Below, piece after piece: positions 31,616-40,131 of a stretch of DNA of 64,000 nt. The DNA lies in the NCBI RefSeq assembly GCF_003233845.1, contig NZ_QKRB01000038.1, positions 1 to 64,000 on the forward strand. The letters are read 5' to 3'. Below the pieces are notes generated by a model. That model did not search any database and was not told the origin of the DNA. It was given only the letters and a program-made list of their open reading frames with translations. Each line of letters begins with the position of its first letter. The stretch's first letter is position 1. The DNA is from Paenibacillus sambharensis (GTDB taxonomy: Bacteria; Bacillota; Bacilli; Paenibacillales; Paenibacillaceae). The position numbers and the translations under genes are program-made.

Positions 31616-32472
31616 TGGCAGGAAGACGGATGAAGCTGCTGGTGACCGGTGCGAACGGACAGCTGGGACGGGAGCTCGTTAATCTGCCTACAGCCGAAGG
31701 CGTAGAGATTATCGGCTATGATCGGGATGGGCTGGACATTACCGACCTGGATGCGTGCAGAAGGGTGCTCGCGGAGCAGCGGCCGGATGCGGTCATCCAC
31801 TGCGCAGCATATACGGCTGTGGACCAGGCGGAGGCCGACCCTGACGGCGCGTTCCGGGTGAATGGTGCGGGAACACGCAATATGGCCGTAGCTGCTGAGG
31901 AGATCAAGGCTAAGCTGGTATACATTAGTACCGATTATGTGTTTGACGGGACTGGAACCAGCCCCTACAATGAATATGACAACACGAACCCGATGACGGT
32001 ATACGGCAAGTCGAAGCTGGCCGGTGAGCGCCTAGCTCAGACGCTTTGCAGCCGTTATTTTATCGTGCGGACATCTTGGGTTTATGGAAAGTACGGCAAT
32101 AATTTTGTCAAAACGATGCTGAAGCTTGGACCCGAGAAGAAGCAGCTTAAGGTCGTTCATGACCAGATTGGTTCGCCCACGTATACACGCGACCTGGCTG
32201 AACTGCTCGTAGAGCTTGCAGGTACAGATTATTACGGAATCTATCATGCTTCGAATTCAGGGGTATGCTCTTGGTACGAGTTTGCCAAGGCAGTATTCGA
32301 GGAGAGCAAGCTGGACGTAACCGTCGAACCATGTACGACCAGCGAGTTTCCGCGTCCTGCGCCGCGTCCTGCTTACTCCGTGATGGACGCCAGCAGCCTG
32401 CGCGCCAACGGCCTGCAGCGGCTGCGCGACTGGCGGGATGCATTGAAGGATTATCTCAAAGACAGTGAGTGA
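31615..32472 (+). CDS. rmlD: dTDP-4-dehydrorhamnose reductase
   Basis: Last step of dTDP-L-rhamnose synthesis. The 285-residue product shows VTGANGQLGREL, CAAYTAVDQAEADP, the YISTDYVFDG strand, the catalytic YGKSKLAGE Tyr-x3-Lys and RTSWVYGKYGNNFV. It begins at an ATG overlapping the rmlB TAA; an internal ATG at 31630 is an alternative. Its TGA overlaps the next GTG (GTGA). It is strongly GC-rich (one 60-base line counted at 67%). Confidence 0.96.
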   Translation: MAGRRMKLLVTGANGQLGRELVNLPTAEGVEIIGYDRDGLDITDLDACRRVLAEQRPDAVIHCAAYTAVDQAEADPDGAFRVNGAGTRNMAVAAEEIKAKLVYISTDYVFDGTGTSPYNEYDNTNPMTVYGKSKLAGERLAQTLCSRYFIVRTSWVYGKYGNNFVKTMLKLGPEKKQLKVVHDQIGSPTYTRDLAELLVELAGTDYYGIYHASNSGVCSWYEFAKAVFEESKLDVTVEPCTTSEFPRPAPRPAYSVMDASSLRANGLQRLRDWRDALKDYLKDSE

Positions 32473-33425
32473 TACAATTGCTGAAACAGGGTAAGGCTCC
32501 GACGGTCAGCGTATGCATCGTCACGTATAACAGCAGTGAGGATATTGAGGACTGCCTGCACGCCGTGCTACAGCAGTCCTTTCCTGTTGTGTCCGTTATT
32601 GTCGTCGACAATGATTCCAAGGATGACACCTGCGACAGAGTGGCGCGATTCGGCCCCCCGGTTCAGCTGCATCGGAATCAGGTGAACAACGGCTTTGCCG
32701 GCGGCCAGAATCAGGCCATCTCTCATACGGACAGCGACTATGTGGTCGTGCTTAATCCGGATGTGCGGCTCCTGCCGGGTTACATTCAGGAGATCGTGTC
32801 TTTCATGGAAGCGAACCCGACGGCGGGCAGCGCGGCAGGGCAGCTCGTGTTTGCTGACCGTCCGGATATCATGGACAGTGCGGGTATAGCGATCGCGAGC
32901 GATCATAATGCCGTAGAGCTGGCGGCAGGGGAGCCGGCGTCCGAATGGGCGGAGACTAGGGAAGTGTTTGGTGTTTCGGGTGCGGCGGCTGTTTACAGGA
33001 TGGCCATGATTGGTGATATATCGTATAAGGGCCAGTTTTTCGATGAGGACTACTTTGCTTACAAAGAAGATGTCGACGCAGCTTGGCGCGCCAGACATCT
33101 GGGCTGGCAGGCCTGGTACATACCGGCGGCCAAGGCTCTTCACCGCAGAGGCTGGAAAAAGGGCGGAAGGCGCTCGATCCCGCTCTTTATCCGCAGGCAT
33201 TCATACCAGAACCGGTTCTTCACATTGATTAAGAATGAGCCATTTAGCTGGGGCTTGCTGCAACTTTTTCCCGTTCTGTTCGTCAAAGAATTAGGGAAGC
33301 TGGCTTATATCGTGCTTCGGGAGCCTGGGCTGCTGGCATGCTGGCTGACGATCCTTCGTAAATGTCCCGATATGCTCCGCAAACGGAGATGGCTGTTCGA
33401 CAGAAAAAGGGAACGCAGGTTGTAA
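32469..33425 (+). CDS. glycosyltransferase family 2 (rhamnosyltransferase-like)
   Basis: A 318-residue GT-A enzyme. PTVSVCIVTYNSSEDIEDCL is the GT2 start, VVLNPDVRLLP is the metal-binding region in the N-P-D form common in rhamnosyltransferases, and DEDYFAYKEDVDAAWR is the catalytic-base segment. A C-terminal hydrophobic stretch (LLQLFPVLFVKELGKLAYIVL) suggests membrane association. It directly follows the rml operon with a four-base overlap, so dTDP-L-rhamnose is the likely donor. The start is GTG. Confidence 0.9.
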   Translation: MIQLLKQGKAPTVSVCIVTYNSSEDIEDCLHAVLQQSFPVVSVIVVDNDSKDDTCDRVARFGPPVQLHRNQVNNGFAGGQNQAISHTDSDYVVVLNPDVRLLPGYIQEIVSFMEANPTAGSAAGQLVFADRPDIMDSAGIAIASDHNAVELAAGEPASEWAETREVFGVSGAAAVYRMAMIGDISYKGQFFDEDYFAYKEDVDAAWRARHLGWQAWYIPAAKALHRRGWKKGGRRSIPLFIRRHSYQNRFFTLIKNEPFSWGLLQLFPVLFVKELGKLAYIVLREPGLLACWLTILRKCPDMLRKRRWLFDRKRERRL

Positions 33426-33550
33426 CTGGGACCATGTGGGGTATCACTTTGCGCATTTTTTTGTTACAATAAGTCTAGTTTTGAGACTAGTGAATCCATT
33501 GTTTTCATATAGCTTGTAGAAGAACGCGTGGATCAAGGAGGCTCTATTAT

Positions 33551-34957
33551 ATGATCCGGCAGAATCAACGTTTTTTGACGCAAATCTATGTATTGACGGA
33601 TGCCCTGTGCATGCTGGTTATGTTCCTGGTCTCGTATTGGGTTAAATTTCAGAGCGGCTGGCTCTCCTCTTATGATACGATTCCATTCAACCAGTATTTC
33701 ATGTGGGGAACCGTGTATGCTTTTGCAGCTGTGCTGATTGGTTTTTATGTAGGATTTTACGCGCCGCGGCGGCGCAAGAGCTTCTCTTCAGACATCTGGA
33801 AAATCATACAGGTGCAGTCGCTCAGCTTCCTGGGCCTGCTCAGCATGCTCTTCATCGCGAAGGAAGTGCATATCTCACGTGAGCTGCTGGTAATCTTCTT
33901 CTGCGCTAATATTACCGCCATGGCGGCTTACCGCTTCATGGTTAAGCAGGGCTTGTTCCGGCTGCGGCGCAAGGGCTACAACAAGAAATTCGTCCTGATC
34001 CTCGGGGCAGGCACGGTTGGCCGGAGCTTCTTCAACAATCTTCAGAGCCATCCGGAGCTGGGATATGAGGTCTACGGATTCCTGGATGACTATCATCAGG
34101 AGCATCCGCTGGAATACCGCCACCTGAAGCCCGTTCTGGGCAAGGTGGATGAGCTGGAGGCAATCCTGCAGGATAACCCGATTGATGAGGTTATTATTGC
34201 CCTACCGCTGGAGGCTCATCACAAGTATGCCCATATTATCGATGTTTGTGACAATGCGGGGGCGAAGACGCTTATTATTCCCGATTATTTCGATCTGCTC
34301 CCGGCCCGCCCGTTCTTTGATAACTTCGCGGGAATTCCGCTTATTAATGTCCGTGATATTCCGCTGGATGAGCTCAGCAACCGCCTGCTTAAGCGTACCT
34401 TCGATATCGTGTTCTCGCTTATTGCTATTATTATTGCTTCTCCGGCTATGCTGTTCGCATACCTCGGCATTAAACTTACTTCACCGGGACCGGCCATCTT
34501 CAAACAAGAGCGCATGGGCCTTGATAAGAAGACATTTTATATGTATAAATTCCGGTCCATGCATCTCTCCGATGACAAGACGGCGAATACACAGTGGACG
34601 GTCGAGAACGATCCGAGGCGGACAAAATTTGGCGCCTTCCTCAGAAGGACCAGTATCGATGAGCTGCCGCAGTTCTTTAATGTGCTGCGCGGTGAGATGA
34701 GTGTAGTCGGCCCGCGTCCGGAGCGGCCATATTTCGTCGAGCAGTTCAAGGGAGAGGTGCCGAAGTATATGGTCAAGCACCACATCCGTCCGGGCATCAC
34801 GGGATGGGCGCAGACCAATGGGCTTCGCGGTGATACCTCGATTCATGACCGGATTGATCATGATTTGTTCTACATTGAGAACTGGTCGTTCCTGTTCGAC
34901 TTGAAAATTATCATCAAGACCATCGTGAAAGGGCTTGTCAATAAAAATGCCTACTAA
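33551..34957 (+). CDS. undecaprenyl-phosphate sugar-phosphate transferase (WbaP/WsfP type)
   Basis: The initiating polyprenol-phosphate hexose-1-phosphate transferase, 468 residues. Four to five N-terminal membrane segments lead into a Rossmann-like CoA_binding_3 domain ([16 protein letters not shown]). The C-terminal Bac_transf catalytic domain follows ([58 protein letters not shown]). It attaches the first sugar, usually galactose or glucose, to undecaprenyl phosphate on the inner face. AAGGAGG lies nine bases before the ATG. In S-layer glycan loci the orthologue (WsfP, WsaP) sits in the same cluster. Confidence 0.93.
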   Translation: MIRQNQRFLTQIYVLTDALCMLVMFLVSYWVKFQSGWLSSYDTIPFNQYFMWGTVYAFAAVLIGFYVGFYAPRRRKSFSSDIWKIIQVQSLSFLGLLSMLFIAKEVHISRELLVIFFCANITAMAAYRFMVKQGLFRLRRKGYNKKFVLILGAGTVGRSFFNNLQSHPELGYEVYGFLDDYHQEHPLEYRHLKPVLGKVDELEAILQDNPIDEVIIALPLEAHHKYAHIIDVCDNAGAKTLIIPDYFDLLPARPFFDNFAGIPLINVRDIPLDELSNRLLKRTFDIVFSLIAIIIASPAMLFAYLGIKLTSPGPAIFKQERMGLDKKTFYMYKFRSMHLSDDKTANTQWTVENDPRRTKFGAFLRRTSIDELPQFFNVLRGEMSVVGPRPERPYFVEQFKGEVPKYMVKHHIRPGITGWAQTNGLRGDTSIHDRIDHDLFYIENWSFLFDLKIIIKTIVKGLVNKNAY

Positions 34958-35930
34958 CGTGCAGGAAATTGTCCATAGGACTCTGCCTACTGTTTCGGTT
35001 ATCATTCCTACCTATAATGCAGGACCAGGCTTTCGTGCCATGCTTCAGGCCTTATGGAACCAGTCGCTAAGGCCCCATGAGATTATCGTGATTGATTCCA
35101 CTTCACGTGATGGCACTGCGACGGTTGCAGAGACCGAAGGCGCCCGCGTGTTAACCGTAGATCAGCGGGACTTTGACCATGGCGGCACCCGTAACCTGGC
35201 TGCAAGGGCAGCTACAGGTGAGATTCTGGTGTTCATGACACAGGATGCAGAGCCTGCTGATGGCGGTCTTCTGGAGGCGCTTGTGCGGCCGCTGGCGGAT
35301 GAACGTGTTGCATGCTCGTACGGACGGCAGCTGCCCCGGGCAGATGCGAATGTGCTGGAGCAGCTGTCTCGTTCATTTAATTATCCGGCTGAGCCTTCCC
35401 GTAAGGGGAAGGCGGATATCGACCAGCTGGGGATTAAGGCGTTCTTCTGCTCGAATGTATGCTCCGCCATGCGGCGCGAGCTGTTCAAAGACATGGGCGG
35501 CTTTGCAGAGCCGGTCATCTTCAATGAAGATCTCTTCTTTGCCGCGCAGTGCGTTCTGGCCGGCTATGAGATCGCCTATGCGGCAGATGCCAGAGTGGTC
35601 CATTCGCATAATTACTCGCTAAAGCAGCAGTTCAAGCGTTTCTTCGATAATGGCGTGTCGATGCGGCGGAATGAATGGATCTATCAGTACTCCTCTGTGA
35701 ACAAAGCGGGCTCCCGTCTCGTTGGGACTCAGCTGAAGGAGCTGCACCGCGGCCGCAAGTGGCACTGGGTTCCGGTGCTGATAGCGGAATCTGGTGCGAA
35801 GTATCTCGGTTACCAGCTTGGCAAGCGGTATAACCGCCTGCCGGCCTCCTGGTGTGAACGGTTCAGTATGCACCGCAAGATTTGGGACAAGCTGCAGACG
35901 ATGGATACAGGTGTGACAGAGCGGGGCTGA
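34947..35930 (+). CDS. glycosyltransferase family 2 (rhamnosyltransferase-like)
   Basis: A 327-residue GT-A transferase. PTVSVIIPTYNAGPGFRAML opens the domain, DQRDFDHGGTRNLAA is typical of the RfbN/RfbG rhamnosyltransferase group, and VFMTQDAEP holds the metal-binding Asp pair. FNEDLFFAAQCVLAGYEIAY is the catalytic region. The ATG at 34947 lies inside the end of the preceding transferase gene (11-base overlap), so the two are coupled. It probably extends the linker from the first lipid-linked sugar. It is the last gene of the glycan locus. Confidence 0.9.
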   Translation: MPTNVQEIVHRTLPTVSVIIPTYNAGPGFRAMLQALWNQSLRPHEIIVIDSTSRDGTATVAETEGARVLTVDQRDFDHGGTRNLAARAATGEILVFMTQDAEPADGGLLEALVRPLADERVACSYGRQLPRADANVLEQLSRSFNYPAEPSRKGKADIDQLGIKAFFCSNVCSAMRRELFKDMGGFAEPVIFNEDLFFAAQCVLAGYEIAYAADARVVHSHNYSLKQQFKRFFDNGVSMRRNEWIYQYSSVNKAGSRLVGTQLKELHRGRKWHWVPVLIAESGAKYLGYQLGKRYNRLPASWCERFSMHRKIWDKLQTMDTGVTERG

Positions 35931-35959
35931 TAAGGTGCTTATCGTTCATGTAGACCTAT

Positions 35960-36016
35960 TGATCCATAATAGATAACCCCCTTGGGACTTCCAAGGGGGT
36001 TATCTATTATGGATCA
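35960..36016. repeat. 26-bp perfect inverted repeat (hairpin) at the glycan/tailocin boundary
   Basis: TGATCCATAATAGATAACCC continues to CCTTGG, then a five-base loop GACTT, then the exact complement (35991-36016). It lies between the last glycosyltransferase gene and the convergent ImmA-type gene. There is no T-run on either strand, so a standard factor-independent terminator is not obvious. The inner part CCCCCTTGG..CCAAGGGGG recurs at 49982-50006 on the other side of the tail cassette. Confidence 0.9.
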
Positions 36017-36045
36017 CAGGATTTTCTATTTAAGGCCTTTATAAG

Positions 36046-36462
36046 TTATTTATAGAACCTAGCCATTTCTGGAGGTATATGATTTCGGAGCAGGAAGTGT
36101 TCTGACGGCTCATCCTGCAGAGGTTTTTCATTCTTGAGCAACAGGCGGAGTGCAAATTGGTTTGCTTCGCATTCATAACGACCGGCCACAAAGAAAGATT
36201 GCTCATCCAGAAAAAATCGGCTGATACCCCGATGCAGCTGATCATGCCCCAGCTCATGTGCGCATACGACTCGCTGCCACACTTCGGATAGATTTTGGTT
36301 GACCGCAATAAAGCGTCTTCTTAAGGTATGTAGATAATAACCTCGACAGTTGGGGGGCAGATCCAGGAACTGTACATGAACGTTCAATAAGCCAGCAATT
36401 TTGAAAGGATCGGTGGTATTAAATTTTCGTACTAGCTTGTTCACTACTTTTTCTACTTTCAT
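36046..36462 (-). CDS. ImmA/IrrE-family metallopeptidase
   Basis: A 138-residue zinc protease with HELGHDQLHRG, the HExxH active site (His-Glu-Leu-Gly-His), followed by the helical segment YECEANQFALRLLL whose Glu is the usual third ligand. In ICEBs1 and PBSX-like elements ImmA cleaves the adjacent XRE repressor to induce the element. Here it lies 33 bases downstream of the XRE gene on the same strand, with AGGAGG upstream, so it is the probable induction switch of the tailocin. Confidence 0.92.
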   Translation of the reverse strand: MKVEKVVNKLVRKFNTTDPFKIAGLLNVHVQFLDLPPNCRGYYLHTLRRRFIAVNQNLSEVWQRVVCAHELGHDQLHRGISRFFLDEQSFFVAGRYECEANQFALRLLLKNEKPLQDEPSEHFLLRNHIPPEMARFYK

Positions 36463-36495
36463 GATAATCCTCCTGCTCCGCCAATCTGCCTGTGG

Positions 36496-36906
36496 TTATT
36501 GATCGGTTTCAGGCGGTTTCCTGCGTTTGTTCATCCTTTTGGCTTCCCAGAACATACTTTCCATATACCCTAATACCCGTGCTTTCTCCTCATCAGTCAG
36601 AGGGACGCCATCAAACATAACTTCTTGCTGCTGCAGAAAGGTTTTGAAATCACGAATGTCTTTACCGTTTGCAAAATCAGGTATGCTCTGTTCTTGTGCT
36701 GCGGTCAGGGCCGGATTATCCGTTCTGCCAAGTAAATAATCTACTGTGGTCTCAAGTACATCAGCCAGATCACTAAGCATCTCATTGTTGGGGGTGCTGT
36801 AGCCCGTTTCGTAGTTCGAGATGGTGGTCTTCTTGGTATTCACCAAATCAGCTAACTTTTCCTGTGTTAACTTCATAGATTTACGTCTTCGTCTTAATCT
36901 CTCCAT
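36496..36906 (-). CDS. XRE-family repressor of the tailocin
   Basis: A 136-residue protein with an N-terminal Cro/C1 helix-turn-helix (SMKLTQEKLADLVNTKKTTISNYETG.. YSTPNNEMLSDLADVLETTVDYLLGR, about residues 8-70) and a charged C-terminal tail. A longer frame back to 36984 would run through its own -10 box (TGGTACAAT on the minus strand) and lacks a ribosome binding site. The ATG at 36906 has GAGG eight bases upstream and is preferred. It diverges from the activator gene at 37112, with three TCCAAG-type sites between them. Confidence 0.9.
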   Translation of the reverse strand: MERLRRRRKSMKLTQEKLADLVNTKKTTISNYETGYSTPNNEMLSDLADVLETTVDYLLGRTDNPALTAAQEQSIPDFANGKDIRDFKTFLQQQEVMFDGVPLTDEEKARVLGYMESMFWEAKRMNKRRKPPETDQ

Positions 36907-36978
36907 TAACATAACCTCAACCACCGTTCTTCTAAGTTCAAGTAAATTGTACCACGGCTTAAGAAAAATAGCTATATA

Positions 36979-37057
36979 GTCCAAGTTCCTCGGTTTTTAT
37001 TATTGACATCCAAGATTATTGGATATAATATTGAGTTATGAGTCCAAGATACTTGTA
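36979..37057. promoter_or_regulatory. divergent control region: three candidate operators and the activator promoter
   Basis: TCCAAG occurs at 36980, 37009 and 37043, in contexts AGTCCAAGTTCCTCGG, ATCCAAGATTATTGGAT (perfect 6-5-6 dyad, 37008-37024) and AGTCCAAGATACTTGTA. The central dyad lies between TTGACA (37003-37008) and TATAAT (37024-37029), the probable rightward promoter, so a bound repressor would block it. This layout is typical of phage repressor operators. The assignment to the XRE protein is inference. Confidence 0.65.
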
Positions 37058-37111
37058 TAATTGTGAGAAGGAAGCAAGGCAAGTTAGGTTTAGAACGGGA
37101 GGGCGTTAGGA

Positions 37112-37501
37112 ATGACAGTATTGGAGCACCTACAGGATGTTAAATTTCCCGACGTAAGCAAAAAGGACATCGTTGCCGTCAAGAAGCTGTTGATTGACTA
37201 CAAACGAAATAATGCGATGTGCGTGGTTTTAAAGCAGAATGGGGAGCGACTTAGTGTACAGCAGCAGGAGGTCTATAGAAACTGTAGTGAAGCCGTGCGT
37301 TATATAGATATGGCACTTCATTTAATTCTAGATGATGAGGTGAGACGAATTATCGAGTTTCGCTTCATTAAGGGGCATCGGCATAAAGAAACGGTCATGT
37401 ATTTTAGTACAATGGATGAGAGAACGGTTGACCGGAAAATATCAGAGGGAATAAAGGTGGTAGCGGAAGCTCTTATGAGTTGGTCAGCTCCAGTCTTATG
37501 A
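37112..37501 (+). CDS. ArpU/Xpf-like phage transcriptional activator
   Basis: A 129-residue helical protein. The C-terminal half (RRIIEFRFIKGHRHKETVMYF.. STMDERTVDRKISEGIKVVAEAL) is a sigma-70 region-4-like helix-turn-helix found in ArpU, RinA and Xpf-type late activators. GGGAGGG precedes the ATG. It is the only rightward gene between the repressor operators and the tail operon, so it is the likely activator of tail-gene transcription. A terminator follows it, so activation must act at a second promoter downstream. Confidence 0.8.
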   Translation: MTVLEHLQDVKFPDVSKKDIVAVKKLLIDYKRNNAMCVVLKQNGERLSVQQQEVYRNCSEAVRYIDMALHLILDDEVRRIIEFRFIKGHRHKETVMYFSTMDERTVDRKISEGIKVVAEALMSWSAPVL

Positions 37502-37532
37502 GGTAGATGCGAAATAGCGGGTAGACAGGTTG

Positions 37533-37560
37533 AAATCGGACAAGCGTCCGATTTTTTTTT
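37533..37560 (+). terminator. terminator after the activator gene
   Basis: ATCGGAC and GTCCGAT pair around an AAGC loop, followed by nine T. It separates the early activator transcript from the tail operon. Confidence 0.92.
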
Positions 37561-37913
37561 GTACTTTTATGTGCCGGTAAACTGCCGGAATAACGGCATA
37601 ACCGTGCCAGCGCTATGTCTGTCTATCCGCGTTAAAGTAGATTCAACAGGGAATACCGGAGACGGTTTTCCGGGTGAAGTCTACTGAACCCTTATCATCC
37701 GTAGGCACTCGGCCATGCTGTGGGTCTTAAAGCCTTAGACGTTAATCGTCAGGGGTGTGGTGATGAGGTAGGGTTAGATGCCCTGTTTAAGATGAAGCCC
37801 TTTGGGGTTTCATCAGGTAACGGAGGGAGGTGAAAATAATGCGAATGAATTCGCAGATGCAAGTACGGTGAACAGACAAGTAATTCAATAGAGGGGAGGC
37901 TGATGGGCATAAA
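37561..37913 (+). promoter_or_regulatory. 353-base leader with nested inverted repeats before the tail operon
   Basis: No standard gene is visible. AGTAGATTCA (37636-37645) can pair with TGAAGTCTACT (37675-37685), enclosing CCGGA..TCCGG. A further hairpin, GATGAAGCCC..GGGTTTCATC type, lies at 37791-37814. Two tiny frames have strong context: a 10-codon ORF at 37839 (MRMNSQMQVR) after GGAGGGAGGTG, and a four-codon ORF at 37903 (MGIK) after GAGGGGAGG. It probably holds the late promoter and a structured leader, or the scar of deleted head genes. Confidence 0.5.
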
Positions 37914-38408
37914 ATGATACCTATTCGGGAAATAGATCAGCTGCTGACAACGAGTCTCTTGAGTTACCTGCATATTCCCGTCGTTCCATATGATAGCATT
38001 GACAACTTCCCTGAGGATCGGTTAATAACTTGCAATTATTCAAGACCTGTCGGTGAAGCTTCGGGACGCCCCGTATTAACGGTGGAAAACGGGGAACCCA
38101 CGCTCAATGAGACGGTTACCCTACAAGCAACCTTCCTAAGCTATGCAGTAGAAGGGCTGCAGCGGATTGAGCAGACATTGCAAGTCAGGGATTGGTTCTT
38201 GACCGAGGGATGTACACTGCTTAAGGAAAAACTGGGTGTTGTCGTTGCACGAATTGGCATGATCGAGAACAGAGATATTCAGATTAGTAGCAGATGGGAA
38301 CGGCGCTATGGGATGGACATTGAATTAAGAGTCCGACACATCTTATCAAGACCACTGGAAGTAGTAGAAGATGTACAACTGAGAGGAGTTGAGCCTTTTG
38401 GCCAATAG
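37914..38408 (+). CDS. phage neck/tail terminator-like protein
   Basis: A 164-residue protein (MIPIREIDQLLTTSLLSYLHIP at the start; LQRIEQTLQVRDWF in the middle). The fold pattern and position immediately before the sheath gene match the gp15-like tail terminator proteins (LIC_12616/phage neck terminator family) that cap the tail tube. It is the most head-proximal gene retained. The ATG is 15 bases from the nearest strong Shine-Dalgarno, and a four-codon ORF overlaps it, so its translation may be coupled. It overlaps the sheath start by 11 bases. Confidence 0.72.
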   Translation: MIPIREIDQLLTTSLLSYLHIPVVPYDSIDNFPEDRLITCNYSRPVGEASGRPVLTVENGEPTLNETVTLQATFLSYAVEGLQRIEQTLQVRDWFLTEGCTLLKEKLGVVVARIGMIENRDIQISSRWERRYGMDIELRVRHILSRPLEVVEDVQLRGVEPFGQ

Positions 38409-39405
38409 AGATGTAACAGTAATGATCGAGATGGAGCGTCCTGTTCCAAAGCTTGGATTTGGTAAGCCACTGATTTTGGGAACAAGTGCGGAAGGAAGTT
38501 CTTATAAGACATATAGTGACATTGCTTCGATCGCTGCCGATTACGGCAAGCAAACTGAGGAATATAAGGCAGCATTTGCGCTGCTCAACCAAGGTGATGA
38601 CTCTCCTGGTGAAGTAGCCATTTATTGCAGAAAGCTCGGTACGGAGATGCAGCCGCTGGAAGATTCCTTGAATGAAATCTTCCGAGAAGATTGGTACTTC
38701 CTTATTGCCACTACTATGGTTCCAGAGGAAGTCGAAGCCATTGCTGCCGCTGTGGAGATGGATAATTCGAGACAGTATTTTACCCGATCTGATGATATGA
38801 AAGTAGTAGAGTCGTTAAAGGCCAAGGGATATACCCGTACAACGGTTCTGTATCATACAAACCCTGCGTCATATCCGGAAGCAGCCTGGGTGGGTCGTGC
38901 AGCTTCGTCGGATGTGGGAAGCGTAACGTGGAAGTTCAAGAAACTAGCGGGCATCAATCCATTAGAGATTTCCGGGACTGGGTTGAAGAGCATTCACGAT
39001 CTTAGTGCTAACACCTATGTTACCAAGGCAGGCGATCCTGTAACGAGTGAGGGAAAGACGCTTTCGGGAGAGTACATTGATATTATTCATGCGAAAGACT
39101 ATGTGCGGTCTTCCATTGAGCAGGGTATCCAACAGCTGTTGAACAGCTCACAAAAAATTGCATATGACGATACAGGGATTGCCCAGCTTGAAAGTGTGGT
39201 AAGGACAGTTCTGCAGCGAGCTTATAAGCAGGGTATTATTGCGGAGGACGAGGACGGATTACCAATGTACGGAACTAATTTTAAAACGCGTGCTGAAGTT
39301 GATGCATCAGATCGAGCGGAACGGAATTATAAAGAAGGCCAATTCTGGTTTGATCTCGCTGGAGCCATTCACGAAACGACGATTCGCGGACAGATTCGAC
39401 TATAA
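38398..39405 (+). CDS. contractile tail sheath protein (DUF3383-like)
   Basis: A 335-residue protein with N-terminal VTVMIEMERPVPKLGFGKPLILGTSAEG.. and the segment YKTYSDIASIAADYGKQTEEYKAAFAL, which match sheath proteins of the DUF3383 group, shorter than XkdK of PBSX. The C-terminal half contains a helical stretch ending in AIHETTIRGQIRL, as in sheath C-terminal domains. It forms the contractile sheath that drives the tube through the envelope. GAGAGGAG nine bases before the TTG at 38398 selects this start over the TTG at 38389. A tube gene follows 16 bases later. Confidence 0.82.
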   Translation: MANRDVTVMIEMERPVPKLGFGKPLILGTSAEGSSYKTYSDIASIAADYGKQTEEYKAAFALLNQGDDSPGEVAIYCRKLGTEMQPLEDSLNEIFREDWYFLIATTMVPEEVEAIAAAVEMDNSRQYFTRSDDMKVVESLKAKGYTRTTVLYHTNPASYPEAAWVGRAASSDVGSVTWKFKKLAGINPLEISGTGLKSIHDLSANTYVTKAGDPVTSEGKTLSGEYIDIIHAKDYVRSSIEQGIQQLLNSSQKIAYDDTGIAQLESVVRTVLQRAYKQGIIAEDEDGLPMYGTNFKTRAEVDASDRAERNYKEGQFWFDLAGAIHETTIRGQIRL

Positions 39406-39421
39406 GGGGGAACCGGAAACT

Positions 39422-39820
39422 ATGGTAACAACAACTACTTATGATGCAAAAGGAATTACAGTTGTCGTAGATGGCATCTACTTGACTGGATTCAGTGAAT
39501 CCATGGTTGCTGTCGAGAAGACAGAAAATAACTATGAGGTTAAAGTAGGGGCGCAAGGAGATACTCTTCGGACAAAGGTGAATAACCCGCTCGGTACAAT
39601 TACCGTAACGCTGCTGGCAACGAGTCCACAGGCAGCTCATCTGGATAAGCTTGCGGCTACAGGCCGGCTGGTATCTGTCACGGTCATTAACGCCGGCCCG
39701 CCGAAGGAGACCGTTACGGCAGCAGAAGCATTTGTAGTAAAGCCTGCCAACCGCTCTTATGGCAATGAAGCAGAGGATCGGGAGTATGAAATTCAATGTA
39801 TGGACATGACATTTAACTAA
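39422..39820 (+). CDS. tail tube protein (DUF3277-like)
   Basis: A 132-residue beta-rich protein: YDAKGITVVVDGIYLTGFSES, VEKTENNYEVKVGAQGDTLRTKVNNPLGTITVTLLATSPQ. This is the beta-sandwich pattern of DUF3277 inner-tube proteins, which follow DUF3383 sheaths in several myophages. Hexamer rings of it would form the rigid tube. AAGGGGGAACC lies upstream of the ATG. A longer in-frame extension upstream overlaps the sheath gene and shows no family similarity, so it was not used. Confidence 0.8.
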   Translation: MVTTTTYDAKGITVVVDGIYLTGFSESMVAVEKTENNYEVKVGAQGDTLRTKVNNPLGTITVTLLATSPQAAHLDKLAATGRLVSVTVINAGPPKETVTAAEAFVVKPANRSYGNEAEDREYEIQCMDMTFN

Positions 39821-39834
39821 GGGGGAACTCATCA

Positions 39835-40131
39835 ATGAGTGCGTTTAAGCAGAAAGTAGTGAAGACTGCCAGTGGCAAGGAATATGTACTCCAGCACCCG
39901 GGCGTGAGGGCAGTGACCAAAATATCGGATCGTATCAAAAACAAGCACGGAGTCATTATGGACGAGCGGCTGTGTGATGAGATGCTTCAACATATCGTAG
40001 TAGAACCGAAAACAACCTTGGAGAGCTTTGATTCTTATCCGGAAATGATTGATGTTGTACGTCGGGCTTTTGCCTTCATTTCCGGTCAAGAGGATGAACT
40101 CGAACATGACGATCAGCAAGCAGGAAGCTGA
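39835..40131 (+). CDS. tail assembly chaperone, first frame
   Basis: A 98-residue protein (FKQKVVKTASGKEYVLQHPGVRAVTKISDRIKNKHG) lying between the tube and tape-measure genes, where contractile phages encode two overlapping chaperones (gpG/gpGT or XkdN). These coat the tape measure before tube assembly. AAGGGGG precedes the ATG. The end overlaps a second reading frame. Confidence 0.75.
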   Translation: MSAFKQKVVKTASGKEYVLQHPGVRAVTKISDRIKNKHGVIMDERLCDEMLQHIVVEPKTTLESFDSYPEMIDVVRRAFAFISGQEDELEHDDQQAGS

